Assembly (NCBI GenBank): GCA_033065855.1
Contig: JAVXUO010001557.1
Span: 45,090 to 109,089, forward strand
DNA length: 64,000 nt
Source: Escallonia rubra
Taxonomy: Eukaryota; Streptophyta; Magnoliopsida; Escalloniales; Escalloniaceae
Direction: 5' to 3'
The notes under the pieces are model-generated. The model saw only the letters and a program-made list of their open reading frames with translations, had not been told where the DNA came from and did no database searches. Both the position numbers and the translations under genes were made by a program. How positions within the stretch are numbered: the first letter of the stretch is position 1; each line of letters starts with the position of its first letter. Positions 43,585-54,222 of this stretch are shown here, piece by piece.

Positions 43585-44846
43585 CAATGGTCTGATTTCG
43601 TGGCAAGCTCCAACATCCCCGTAAATGCTAGTGATCCGTATTGAGGGCAAACATTTCAAACATTTGAGGAACCCGAAGAATGTTTTCGAGCGTATTCATT
43701 GAGGGTTGGTTTTGGCATTAGAATAAAGACTACAAGAACAAGCAACTTAACCAAAAAAAATATGCTCTCGCTAATACGAGTGTCATAGGGGCAGAAACCC
43801 AGTGCAAAATGAGACACGCGTAGGCAACGATGATAATGATGATGAAATAGGATATTCGCGTAGAAGACGGGACTGTTTTGCGCGCATGAATTGCCAGGTC
43901 AAGATGTTCGTAAGCTATAAACCCAAGCAAGATCATCGGCTTATTACCAGCCTCGAACTAGCACACAATCACTCGTTAGTAATCCCTTATAAGGTGAGTC
44001 AGATGCATCAACACAAGAACATGGGTAAGGTAGCAAGGAGCCTAATTCACACAATGAGCAATGCGCGGATATGACCTACCGAGATTGTTAATGTTCTTGC
44101 TGAACAGGCTGAGGGAATTCAAAATTTAAACTTTAACACGATAGAAGTTCGTAACGCGGTCCGAACCCATAGACGAAGCCGCGTATGACCTTAATGAGCC
44201 TATTGAAACGGATGCAGATGGAGGACCCGCAGTTTACCTTCGATTATAAGCTTGATGACGAGCATTGAGTTAGCATAATTTTTTGGATCGACAGTCGTTC
44301 GAGGCTAGCTTATAAGCATTTTGGGGATGTCGTGACTTTCGACACCACACACCGTACCAACAAGTACTCGATGCCATTCGCTCCTTTCACGGGCGTCAAT
44401 CATCATTATCACTCCATTATGTTCGAGTTCGCCTTGATAAGGGACGAGAGCGAGAGTTCTTTTGAATTGTTGTTTAGGGCATGGCTGGAAGCCATGAACA
44501 ACAAAGCACCGAAAGTTATCATCATCGATCAAGATTTGGCAATGAAGAAGGCTATTGCTACCGTCTTCCCAGATACTCGACACAACTTGTGCACTTGGCA
44601 CATAAGCAACAAATACCCTGAACGTATGCATCACGTGTATGCAAAGTATCCAAACTTTAAATAGGATTTTGACAGGTGCGTTAACAAATCGTTAACGATT
44701 GAGAAATTTGAAGAGAGGTGGGAAAAGCTTGTTGAGAATTACTCATTGCAAGACCATGAGTGGCTCAAACACTTGTACGAGCTCAAAAAGCAATGGATTG
44801 GCATTTACACGAGGAGGCATTTTTCTGCCGGCATGAAAACGACGGT
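43585..44846 (+). pseudogene. FAR1/FRS-like MULE transposase, broken
   Basis: Shifting frames give the FAR1 DNA-binding domain: FQTFEEPEECFRAYS, RVGFGIRIKTTRTSNLTKK (about 43650-43760), then CFARMNCQVKMFVSY and HNHSLVIP (about 43870-43990). The MULE transposase core follows with DVVTFDTTHRTNKYSMPFAP (about 44326-44385) and GVNHHYHSIMFEFALI. Next comes a DQDLAMKKAIATVFPDTRH block with CTWHI (about 44527-44610), and then FEERWEKLVENYSL plus HEWLKHLYELKKQW to FSAGMKTT near 44846. TAG/TGA/TAA stops and frameshifts (for example near 44072, 44267 and 44662) disable it. The C-terminal SWIM zinc-finger region is missing, truncated where the PMD sequence begins. Confidence 0.88.
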
Positions 44847-45525
44847 AAATATTTGACGCTGACCGTATTCTTCAGCGTTGTTGGGCATAGAATTGTCCCC
44901 ATCACCCACAAGAGGAAAGCTTGTGTGTACATCACAAGCATCTGATCCGTGTAGTTATCTGGCAGAACCCTGTAGGTATCTAGCAACCACTTCAACTTGA
45001 TACCACCAGTGCTAAATTGATCCTGTGATATCGAAGTGAAGAAGTACCTAGCGGTTCTCTTATTCGTTGCTTTCGACAGAGGAACTATTACTGGTCACCC
45101 CGTCACCGGTAACCCTAAGATAAACCCTACATCTTCTAGGGTAATTGTCATCTCTCCGAGAGGGAAGTGAAACGTATTCGTTTCACTTCTCCACCTTTCA
45201 ACAAGGGCACTTATTAAGTTCTGGTCAAGGTGTTGAAAGATCTGCCCATGCGTGAAAATCTCAAACCCAATTCCACGCAATAATCTTTTCTGATATTTGT
45301 TCAATTTCCACAATTTGAAATTATCGGATACCTCTACGGTGGTGAGAAGTTCTCTTTCCTAAAAATTAATAAATAGAATTTAAGCAAAACAAACGGTATA
45401 CAACGTTCGTAAGAATAAGAAAGTTGATAAATGATGTATCTTACATCTTACTCCACCATCCCATATGAACGTACTGATATGGTTTGCTTGGTGGTTTAAT
45501 ACGGAGGGATCTTCTGGTCCAAGGT
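44847..45525 (-). pseudogene. Plant mobile domain (PMD, MAIN-like) gene remnant
   Basis: Read on the minus strand, a first exon contains GPEDPSVLNHQANHISTFIW and ends at a GTAAGAT donor near 45450. The second exon (about 45360-44850) reads LRGIGFEIFTHG, ALVERWRSETNTFHFPLGEM and TITLEDVGFILGLPVTG, then after a frameshift WLLDTYRVLPDNYTDQML and YTQAFLLWVMGTILCP. This order is typical of the PMD found in MAIN/MAIL host proteins and in MULE and Ty3 elements. It lacks a C-terminus. It lies tail to tail with the transposase, with no spacer left between them. Confidence 0.85.
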
Positions 45526-45531
45526 TATATA

Positions 45532-45595
45532 TATATATATATACATACACAGAATCAGATTTTGCAACTGAAATCACATGAACAAATAATACGCA

Positions 45596-45656
<61 letters not shown>

Positions 45657-45677
45657 CATAAATAAATTTATTTATAC

Positions 45678-45704
<27 letters not shown>
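45532..45704. repeat. Microsatellites (TA)n and (CA)n
   Basis: (TA)n at 45528-45542, (CA)n at 45598-45640 and (TA)n at 45641-45702. Cys/Val and His/Thr frames here are low-complexity products. Confidence 0.85.
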
Positions 45705-45708
<4 letters not shown>

Positions 45709-45944
45709 CAAACGATAGCACATGCTCAATACATATTCCAAACCATGCATAAGCCGCAATACTCATAACAACTCTAGATTATGAACAAATAAAGGATTAA
45801 TTTATGAACTTACGTGATTGATGAGACGATTAAAGGATTTCTTGAGAAGAAATTACGCAGATCTGCTTGCCAATGCCCGCTAGAAAAATTTGTGAGAAGA
45901 AAGAATGAATAAGAGTTTCGAAGTTAGGTTTTTGTGTATATATA

Positions 45945-46342
45945 TGGACCGTCCGCTACATAGTATAGCGGATAGTAAAAATCCTCCGCGATACAGTAAA
46001 GCGGATAGAATTTATTTTGTATTTACTTAAATAATGTTCGCTACACAGTGTCGCGGATGGGGGATCGCTACAGTTGTGGGGCGACAGGACTGATGTGACA
46101 ACTGTCAGGGGGGATGTGGATGACTTGACAACCGTTAGTAAAAAAATTGTCTGCTACACTGTGTCGCGGACGACATTTTGACTGGCGGCTGTCAGGATCA
46201 AAAAGTCGTCCGCTACACAGTATAGCGGACAAGGGAGGAGGGGCAATATGGTAAAAAAATACCGTCCGCTACATAGGATGGACGGCTAGATCGCGTAAGC
46301 AAAATCTCCTATTTTGCTAGTGCTCTCAACGGATCAGCTCCA
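45945..46342. repeat. MULE right terminal inverted repeat with palindromes
   Basis: At least five GTCCGCTACA..GTATAGCGGA-type palindromes lie near 45952, 45983, 46028, 46148 and 46208, some with one or two changes. The terminal block is inverted relative to 42651. Confidence 0.82.
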
Positions 46343-46929
46343 CACACACATATATATATATATATATTGGGTGTGCATACGGGATTTACATATGCAAGTA
46401 TATATGCGACTAATTGGGTTTTGGGTGATACAGTATAGCACTTTGCGAGTCTTATGCTTTCAGAAAGGGGCTGTCGAGGGGTAGAAGCAGCCGAGAGAGG
46501 GGGTTGCCTTTAGAAAGGGAAGCAACTACTGCCGTAGTGTGGTGTGGTGTGGGAAGAGAACCCGTGGCAGTGGTTATAGTGGTTGCTATGAGAGAAGAGG
46601 TGTGGTTGCGGCAGCCCGTGAATTGTAACGTTTGTGTGTGTGTTGTACTAAGGGATGGAGATGGGTTAAGTTTCAGCCGTGAGAGGGGTTGAAGCGGATG
46701 GGTTGAGTGAGTGTAATGGGTTTAGGAGTGTGTATTTTGCTGTTATGTCGTAGTGAGATGTGTAAGTATAAGTGTGTGTTGAAAAGTGGGTATGGAGTGC
46801 TTGTGTGCTCATCTGTCTATGTGTACTTTGTAATTGTGTGTGGGAGTGTGTGTATGGGTGTGTTTTTTATGAAACGGTGTATGTGAGTGTGTTGGACAGA
46901 AAGAAAGAAAAAAAGGAAGAAGAGAAAGA

Positions 46930-46951
46930 CCCACTGCCGTGAGACAGTGGG
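46930..46951 (+). repeat. LTR hairpin CCCACTGCC-GTGA-GACAGTGGG
   Basis: Same position in the LTR as the 7149 hairpin, with one unpaired change. A different hairpin, AGCTATTGCC-TCAA-GGCAGTAGCT, follows at 47115-47138. Confidence 0.7.
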
Positions 46952-47138
46952 TGTGGGGAAGTTAGTGTGCTTGTGTGTAGTGTTGTATGCATGAGTCTAT
47001 CTGTGTAGATGTGTGTATCGTGTTTTACAGGTGTGTGTTTTGTGTGTGCGTGTGTCTGTGTGAGTGAATGTGTGTGTGCGTACGCGTGCGCGCGTGTGTT
47101 AGGCAAATAAGAAAAGCTATTGCCTCAAGGCAGTAGCT

Positions 47139-49054
47139 GTGCTAGGTATGCATGTGTTATGTGTATGTGCAGAGCGTGTCCTGTGTGTGTGTGGAGGGAG
47201 TGAATGGTCGTGAGTGAGTGTGATGTGTTTTGGGTAGTGGACACAGGAGAAGATGAAATGGGTTTTTGTGAGTTGTACTTAGCGTTACGTTCTCCCTGCG
47301 CATTGGATAGCACACGGTTATTGCTAGCAAGTAAAATTTTACAATAGGGTATGTTAGGCCATATTAAAATTCATGAAAAAAATTTATAATTTTATGAGAT
47401 CGTATGTAGTTTTAATAGTTTATTTAAGTTCAGATTTGAAAAATCTTTTGGAGTCTTTAAAACTCATGAAAATGTTCTGAAAAAAATTAGAGTAATGTTA
47501 GTATAAATAAGTCTCAGTTTAAGTTTGATGATTTTTAGAGTTGATTTGTTATCATTTCTGTATCGCATTGATTTTAGAAAAAAGAAAATTTTAAAAATAG
47601 TTTTGATGTCTTTTAAATTCTAATTTTAATTTTTAAAAGTATTCTAAAATTGTTACAAAAATTATGGGACTTTATTTTCAGTCAAAAACAATTATGGCTA
47701 TTTATGAGGTTTTCTCGCATTTCAAGAAATTATTTTAATTTTATTAAAAAATATTTAAAATTTATATTTTTTATTTCTTATGCAATATTAAGCCATAAAA
47801 AATGCTTAATATCATTTCCGAGTTATTTGTAAGCCTCGAAGAGTGTGTCAGGACCCGCTTTAGGTTGTGTCATTCCGAGGTTTGAAGTGAGCATCGTTTG
47901 GATAATTGATATTAAGGTTATGGTGTAACAGTGTAGATTGTTTTCTAATAAATGAATTGGTATTTTAGGTAAATTCAAGGATTTTGGATCGTGGTTAATT
48001 AGCTTCGCATAGCTTGGATCGAGGTAAGGATTTTCTCTCTGAACCCTATTTCATTGTTCTGAAAACAAATGTTTTATAATAACAGCTTTATGAACTTCAT
48101 TGAGCTCTGATTTTATTATTGATATAAAAATATAAGAAATTCCATCTGAACCTTATTTCATCACTTTGATTTCAAATGCTTTATAATAACAGTTTCACGA
48201 ACTACATTGATTATTGACTTTTATGAGTGATATTAAAATATTTTCAAATGCTCGTAAAAACCTAATTTGAGCCTTATAGCAATCATTTGGAATTCTTTAT
48301 TCTCATCTGTTTTACTTAATTCAATCATTGTAAGACATTTTGAATTGTGTTTAATTCCTTGAATATTGACATGAGTTAGTAAACCTGGGAATTACAAGGA
48401 TGGTGTGTATTGTTAGCATTATAAGGATGGTCTGTCAGATAGATTGAACTAGTACCTAAATGGACCAGTAAGTGTATATATGCATATGTAAAGCATATCA
48501 AGCACTGCCGGGGTGACTTTGCTATAGTGTACTGTTCATCTTCAATGTTATCTATTTATATTTTATTATACCTGAAGTATTTTAACTGTTAATTGAGAAA
48601 TTGAGTTGATACTCATCCATATGTTTATATCGAAACAACTGTGATTTCATTTGAAAATCCTTGAAAAAGATGTATTTGACTTGAATGTAAAATCGTTTGA
48701 ATCGCTCGTTTTGTTTAAATCTTTGATCGACCTTACTGGGCTCTCAAAAGCTCAATCTTGTTTGACTTCCTTTCCACGGGTGATATCTAGCATTAGGTTG
48801 CTTGAGTATGTATTAGAGACGAGCGAGGGTAACTAATTTAAGTTAGTGTTGCTCTTTAGAACCCCTACATGGGTGAATGTTATTATTTAAATTTTTAAGA
48901 CTGAGATTGATGTTTTATTTACGATAGTTTACTAAAATTATGATAAATGGTTTAGTTGTTCTGACAGTTTGTAGTATTATTTGGTTAAGTTTTGGGGCTA
49001 ATATTGTCTTATTGTATATGATCGAGTGAGTGTTGATTCCGAAAATTCCGGAAT
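47139..49054 (+). other. Body and 3' part of the solo LTR, no gene
   Basis: AT-rich LTR body aligned to the other units, with AGGATGGTGTGTATTG and AGGATGGTCTGTCAG repeats near 48398 and 48423 and CTTACTGGGCTCTCAAAAGC near 48731. No coding sequence. Confidence 0.6.
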
Positions 49055-49250
49055 CACTACAAGAAAAGAGGGAATTAGCGACGGACGAAATTCCGTCGCT
49101 AAAAGTCTTTTCAGCGATGGAAAAACCTGTCGATGAAAATCCGTCGGTAAACATATTTAACGACGGAATAATTCCCTCGGTAAAAATACCCGTCGGTGAA
49201 AGTAGGTTTTTGCCGACGGACTTTTACCGACGGGTGTGTTCCGTCGGTAA
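49055..49250. repeat. CACTA C left terminus and subterminal array
   Basis: The same TTTAGCGACGGA-type motifs as in B, with about 100 bp fewer repeats. A longer (CT)n tract follows at 49299-49331. Confidence 0.85.
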
Positions 49251-49295
49251 AGGCCTTAAAAAGATCAGATCCCTTCTGCTTTTCTTTCTCCCGTT

Positions 49296-49334
<39 letters not shown>

Positions 49335-49389
49335 GGCGATATTTCCTCCGTCGCCATCCTCGGCAACCTAGCCCCCGACGGAATATAGC

Positions 49390-50230
49390 CTGCCACCGCC
49401 ACTGCCGCCATCTTCAAAACTGAAGGACCGCCGCCACCACTACCGCGCCGCTCATCTTAAAAAACTAGAGGTATGGTACATCTAACCTTAACGTAATTTC
49501 ATTGTCAAAGAATTGATGTGTTTATGTATTGGGAAGTTAATCATGTTAAATATCCCTATTGTGATTAGAAGTTAATCATGTTAACGTAATTTCATTCTCT
49601 CTTGTGATTAGAAGTTAATCATGTTAAATATCCCTGAAAAGAATTGATGTGTTTTCACCATTTGTGGTTTATGTATTGGGAAAATTTGGGTAGAATGATG
49701 GAAAAGAGCATATATCATATAATCAAACCAACTGACTTCGTATATATTAGTTATAGTGTGAAATTATGTTAGCTTGTGACTTGTGAGTAGTATTGGAGTA
49801 TGCAAATTAATAGTAACATTATTGTGACCATTACATTAGAAATAAATTGTGTGGTTTTGTTGTACTTGGTTCAACAGGTCTCTCGATCAAAAAAGCTTTT
49901 ATGATAAGTGAGAAAGCTAGAAAGTTTATTGATATATATAAAAAAATTAATTGCTTGCGGATTCAAGCTAGAAAGTATATTCATTTCAATTGGTCCCACC
50001 CGAACCTGCTACGGGCCTAATGGGCTCGAGGGTCACCGGCCCAGGCACATTTGACAAATACGGGCACTGAGTGCCAGGTCGTAATTGGTAAAATCAATAC
50101 AAATTACGGCGAAAACTAAATTATGTAGAACTCTAGATATGAAGTTCATTTCTAATTTCACTACAATCCTACATGATATAGCACTTATCGTACAACCCGA
50201 ACATCAACAAAGACGGTCCTGAAAGTTCAT
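49390..50230. other. CACTA C sequence without a counterpart recognised in B
   Basis: It includes GAAGTTAATCATGTTAA duplicates near 49535, 49570 and 49610. The segment at about 49980-50220 has GGGCCTAATGGGCTCGAG text. No gene is seen. Confidence 0.4.
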
Positions 50231-50239
50231 AGTATTTCT

Positions 50240-50745
50240 CTTTAAACCCTAAATTGAATGTCTTAATCGAATCGAACCCTAAAGTAAACTATAGAACCCC
50301 TAATTGAATGCCCTAATCCAACCGAACCCTAAATTGAACTTATTGAACCCCCTAATTGAATATCCCAATTCAACCGACCACTAAATTGAAGTAATTGAAC
50401 CATAATTGAACCCTAAATTGAAGTAATTGAACCCTAATTAAACCCAAATTGAATGCCCTAATCGAATCGAACCCTAAATTAAACTAATTGAACCCCTAAT
50501 TGAACCCTAAATTGAATGCCCTAATCCAATCGAACCCTAAATTGAACCCCCTAATTGAACCCTAAATTTAATGCCCTAATTCAACCGAACCCTAAATTGA
50601 ACTAATAGACACTTAAATTGAAGAAATTGAAACATAATTAAATCATAAATTGAATACCCTAATCAAATCGAATCCTAAATTAAACTAATTTATTCCCTAA
50701 TTGAACCCTAAATTGAATGTCCTGATACAATCGAACCCTAAATTG
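50240..50745. repeat. Degenerate CCCTAAATTGAA tandem repeats in CACTA C
   Basis: Homologous to B 26071-26450 but longer and without the perfect CCCTAAA telomere-type run. Confidence 0.75.
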
Positions 50746-51174
50746 AAATAATTCAAGCGCATCGGATATGTGTATTTTGAACAATTTTTTTCCATTTGAA
50801 CATTGATAATTTGTTTGATAATTTTAGGTTGTTAATTGTGCATTTGAGAATTGTGATTATTAATCGATGATTTTAGGTTGTTAATTGATGAATTTAGGTT
50901 ATTAGCTGTGCATTTGAAATAATTGCGATTATTAATTGATGATTTTAGGTTGTTAATTGATGATTTTAGATTGTTAATTGTGCATTGAGCATTTGAGATA
51001 TTGAGATTATTGACGGAGGATGGGACCCAATTGGATTGAATGTGTGATTTTTGTTAATTTTTATTGCATTGAGCATTTGAGAATTGAGATTGTTGACGGA
51101 GGATGGGACCCAATTGGATTGAGATACCTGTTAGTTAGCGCAGACACGGACCAAATTAACGTATGCCGATGTGT

Positions 51175-51296
51175 CTGGAGGTGCGTGTCGGTGGGTGTCG
51201 GACAAGTGTCCGATGGGCGTCGGATACGTGTCCGGAGGCGTCGGACACGTGTCGATATGTGTCGGACACGTGTCCGGATGTGTCGGACACGTATCG
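51175..51296. promoter_or_regulatory. G-box palindrome array in CACTA C (shortened)
   Basis: Copies of GGACACGTGTC lie near 51242 and 51262, with diverged ones around them. The array is cut at the deletion junction (51296). Retention in both elements supports a role in the element, but this is not tested. Confidence 0.5.
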
Positions 51297-51316
51297 GATT
51301 GTAGATGTCAATGTCA
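51296..51316. other. Filler DNA at the CACTA C deletion junction
   Basis: Twenty-one bases beginning GGATTGTAGATGTCAATG repeat exactly at 51350-51370 and match B at 32135-32155. They sit between the upstream (B 27042) and downstream (B 32096) sides of the deletion. Short overlaps gga and atgtca lie at the joins. Confidence 0.8.
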
Positions 51317-51780
51317 CATGCAGTAGAGGAATCCGTGTTAGCTCTCAAGGGATTGTAGATGTCAATGTCAAGTCAAGACTTGCATCAGACGAGCCCTTTG
51401 TGTTTGTTAGTCAAGCTGTACAAGTCTTTTACGCGGAGGACGTCGCTAATCCCAAATCTCATTGGTATACAACTATCAAGTCCAAGAAATTGCCCGTGAC
51501 ATATGACAGTGAGCTAGACTCCTTTCAAGCCGACCAACCACGTGTCTTGTTCCCTATTGAGGTCAACAACGAGGAGGACGATCTTCCTCTTCCAACAACA
51601 CTTCTTGTGGGAGAAGAAGTCGTAGATGATGACGCGAAAGACGTGGAAAGTGTTGGAGATGATGTGACCGAGTCTACTGATGAAGAGGATGAATTAGAAG
51701 ATGAAGAGGATGACGAGTCCCACGAAGAAGAGGGCGACGAGGAAAGTGATGAAGATGATTCGCAAACTGAAAATGATTGA
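51311..51780 (+). pseudogene. TNP2 3' remnant in CACTA C
   Basis: It corresponds to the last 470 bases of TNP2 exon 4 in B (32096-32565). It carries the end of DUF4216 (SDEPFVFVSQAVQVFYAEDV) and the acidic tail to the stop at 51778-51780. About 86% of the transposase is gone, so no catalytic function is possible. The tail has only a few substitutions relative to B. Confidence 0.92.
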
Positions 51781-51860
51781 CTTGTAATGTTGTAACATCA
51801 CGGGAAAAATGTAGTAACATTTTAGAACTTGGTGTTTATTGATGTGTTTTTGCACATCCG

Positions 51861-51863
<3 letters not shown>

Positions 51864-51912
<49 letters not shown>
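51864..51912. repeat. (TA)n microsatellite downstream of the TNP2 remnant
   Basis: About 49 bp of TA, against about 12 bp at the same place in B (32650-32662), which shows length change since the copies split. Confidence 0.85.
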
Positions 51913-51916
<4 letters not shown>

Positions 51917-51989
51917 CGATAATGATTTATGTCAAATTATTGTTATTAACGTGTTAATGTCTTTGTCTATAATCTATATGAAGTCAGTT

Positions 51990-53626
51990 ATGGATAGGAT
52001 ACGGGCTATTCGTGGCCGGGCTGGACGCCGAGCTGCTTCCTCCCCGGTGGGTCCCACCTCGTCATTGCCTACTGATGACGAGGCACAGAGTGATCGCGGA
52101 CAGCAGATGGGGCCCCAGCTCCAGCTCCAGCCCCAGCCCCAGCCTAGCCCGAGCCGTCGCCCCAGCCCGACGCAGATTCATCCCACACGCGCGTGCATTC
52201 TCCATCTTTCATGGGTTCTACCTCAGGTATAGTTTATAACGGTGTTTAGTACATTTTCGCTAGCCTTATATTTAAAGTATATTTGAACTGTATTAATGTC
52301 TGTGTTTTGTAGGATCTCGACGAGGCCGTGGTCCGACACGCGGGGTACGCATCGACCCCCAGCGTAAACAAAGAGTTACGCTCACGCAGAAGGGCCTGTA
52401 AGTACTAAAAATATCACCTCATGCCTTAAATTTAAAATTTTGGGGTGTTAATTTATATTTGAACTGTATTAATTTATTTATTTACTTCTTTGGCAGGATC
52501 CTGGAGAATCTGGCAAGGACGAAGATCGGCGTTCTTGTGAAGGGCCGATTCTTCGAGCCACGCCTGTACTGGAAAGACTGGGATGCCGCTGCGAGGGAGG
52601 CCCTATGGGAGGAGTGGCTGGTACGGTGAAGTATTTTTTTCAGCGTTAGTAAATGTTTAATTACAGTTTGTTTTCTGGTCATAATTTGTGTTATTGAATG
52701 ATTTACAGGAGGGGTTTACGTTTGACACCCCTCAGCAGCAGGCACTGGGGCAGCAGGACTTATTTGCCTACATCGGCAAGAATTACCGCCGATGGCTCCA
52801 CGACGCACGGGACCGGGCAAAGAAGTTGCTGCCCGAGGGTGCCCCGATGACGGAAATGACGAGATATCCCCCACATTGGATATCTCACCGTGTGTGGGGG
52901 GAGATGATAGATCGGTGGGCTGCGGATCCAGGCTGGGACGCCAAGAGTAAGAGCGGGGCCGAGAACAGACAAAACAGAGATCCGACGCACACGGGGGGGT
53001 CGGTGCCACACGACATCGTCCGACACATGAACGCGGTCGAGCACCCGGATCTGGAGGAGGATGAGGTCATAGCTCTGACCTATAGTCAGACGCACGTGCG
53101 AAAGAAGGACAAGGACGAGGCGCACCGGACAGGCGACTATATTTCAGATATTGCCCGGCGGATCGATGTGAGTCAATTTATTTAAGTTGTTAATGTTTTG
53201 TCTTTCTATCCTCAATGTCCGTTTCGTTAATTAATGCCCTAACATATCGTTAAACCACTATTTTTGCAGGCCTCGTATGAACAGCTAAGGGGGTCCGAGC
53301 AGCAATCCGGACAGCCATCAGCGTCCACTAGTACGGCTGCGAGTATTGGGGTGTTAAAGGGATGGCTGGATACGCCGGAGGTCGTGAATCGACCGAAAGG
53401 CCGCATACACGGCCTGCCTAGCACGACTACTCGTGCCATGATAGGAGCGTCCTCACCCTCTGCTGCCCCTCCACAGACACCGACTTCTCAGCGTTAGTTG
53501 GACGATGAGGAGATCTAGCGCATTGCTACAGTGGTGGTGAGGATGATCAGGGAACAGGGCACTGCTGGACATGCCGAGCCGGCCCCGGATCAGCAGGATC
53601 CAGATCCGGGACTCGGCGACCCCTGA
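51990..53626 (+). pseudogene. Transposase_24 gene of CACTA C, frameshifted
   Basis: Colinear with the B gene: MDRIRAIRGRAGRR at 51990, then homologous exons near 52313-52398, 52498-52621, 52710-53168 and 53270-53626. Exon 1 has a changed Pro/Gln linker that leaves the downstream VGSTS-equivalent codons out of frame. In the last exon TAG codons appear near 53496 and 53516, upstream of the final TGA at 53624. The core exon (YPPHWISHRVWGEMIDRW) is intact and very similar to B, so divergence is recent. Confidence 0.88.
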
Positions 53627-53864
53627 TGAGCGTTCTCCCGTGCCCGTTCCTAGCTTCCCCCCCCCCCCAGCGCCCAACTTGTACTCTTCTCCCCTCCTCT
53701 AACCGGCTATATTCGGTTCCCGGCTTGTACATATGAGTCTTTTTTATATTGAAATATTTTTTTTAATTGATTATTTATATTTCTTTCTGTATTAATTATT
53801 GCGCGTTGTTATTGAGAAATGAAAATTGTATTACAGGTCTGGGTAATTGAAAATTTTAAAAAAA

Positions 53865-54213
53865 AATTGATTTTTGGCGACGGATTTAATCCGTCGATAA
53901 ATAAGCTTTTTAGTGACGGAATATTCTGTCGCTAAAAATTTATTCCGTCGCTAATTTTATAAAAAATAAAATAAAATAAAATACTAAAAATATAATTAGC
54001 GACGGAATATCCGTCGCTAAATAAAAATAAATCCGTCGCCAAAAATGCCATCTTTAGCGACGGAGCTCAAAATTTCGTCGCCAGACTATTACTGACGCGC
54101 TTTTATACGAGGAACTTTTAGAGACGGTGAATCCGTGCTAATTATTTTAGCGACGGAATATAGGCTTTTAGCAACGGATGTCCCCGTCGCTAAAAGCCTT
54201 TTTTCTTGTAGTG
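53865..54213. repeat. CACTA C right subterminal array and terminus
   Basis: TTTAGCGACGGA motifs in both orientations, then TTTTTTCTTGTAGTG. Unlike B, the terminal TGTAGTG is canonical. Confidence 0.87.
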
Positions 54214-54222
54214 AATGTTGCA

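Larger units (their letters stand above)
42651..46342 (+). mobile_element. Mutator-like element (MULE) with FAR1-type transposase and PMD remnants
   Basis: The left end GGGGGCTGATTCGTTAAGAG and the right end, read on the minus strand as TGGAGCTGATCCGTTGAGAG, continue as inverted repeats for well over 150 bp, including GCAAAATAGGAGATTTTGCT-type and GTCCATCCT blocks. The usual 9-bp target duplication cannot be scored because both flanks are (TA)n. Inside are a plus-strand FAR1/MULE transposase pseudogene and a minus-strand PMD pseudogene facing it. The exact right boundary is uncertain by about 8 bp. Confidence 0.85.
49055..54213 (+). mobile_element. CACTA transposon 'C', 5.16 kb, internally deleted relative of B
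   Basis: The left end CACTACAAGAAAAGAGGG at 49055 and the right end TTTTTTCTTGTAGTG at 54213 have a perfect 3-bp target duplication aat (49052-49054, 54214-54216). Ends, leader, CCCTAAATTGAA repeats, G-box array, TNP2 tail and Transposase_24 gene are colinear with B. The stretch matching B 27043-32095 is missing, which removes the 140/160-bp array, the foldback and most of TNP2. It interrupts the last bases of the solo LTR. It is non-autonomous but has ends that B-type proteins should recognise. Confidence 0.93.
42173..54222 (+). mobile_element. Solo LTR (forward), ~3.2 kb net, split by a MULE and CACTA C
   Basis: It starts TGTAACACCCCGAAAC at 42173. Its end, TTCCGAAAATTCCGGAAT, is cut by CACTA C at 49055 and completed after it by GTTGCA to 54222. 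A perfect 5-bp target duplication ataga lies at 42168-42172 and 54223-54227. After removing the MULE and CACTA C it is about 3.2 kb. The landmarks are those of the other units: GAGAAAGAAGAACGAG leader, TG-rich middle with hairpins, and two GGATGGT repeats near 48400-48430. There is no internal coding region and no second LTR. Confidence 0.85.
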
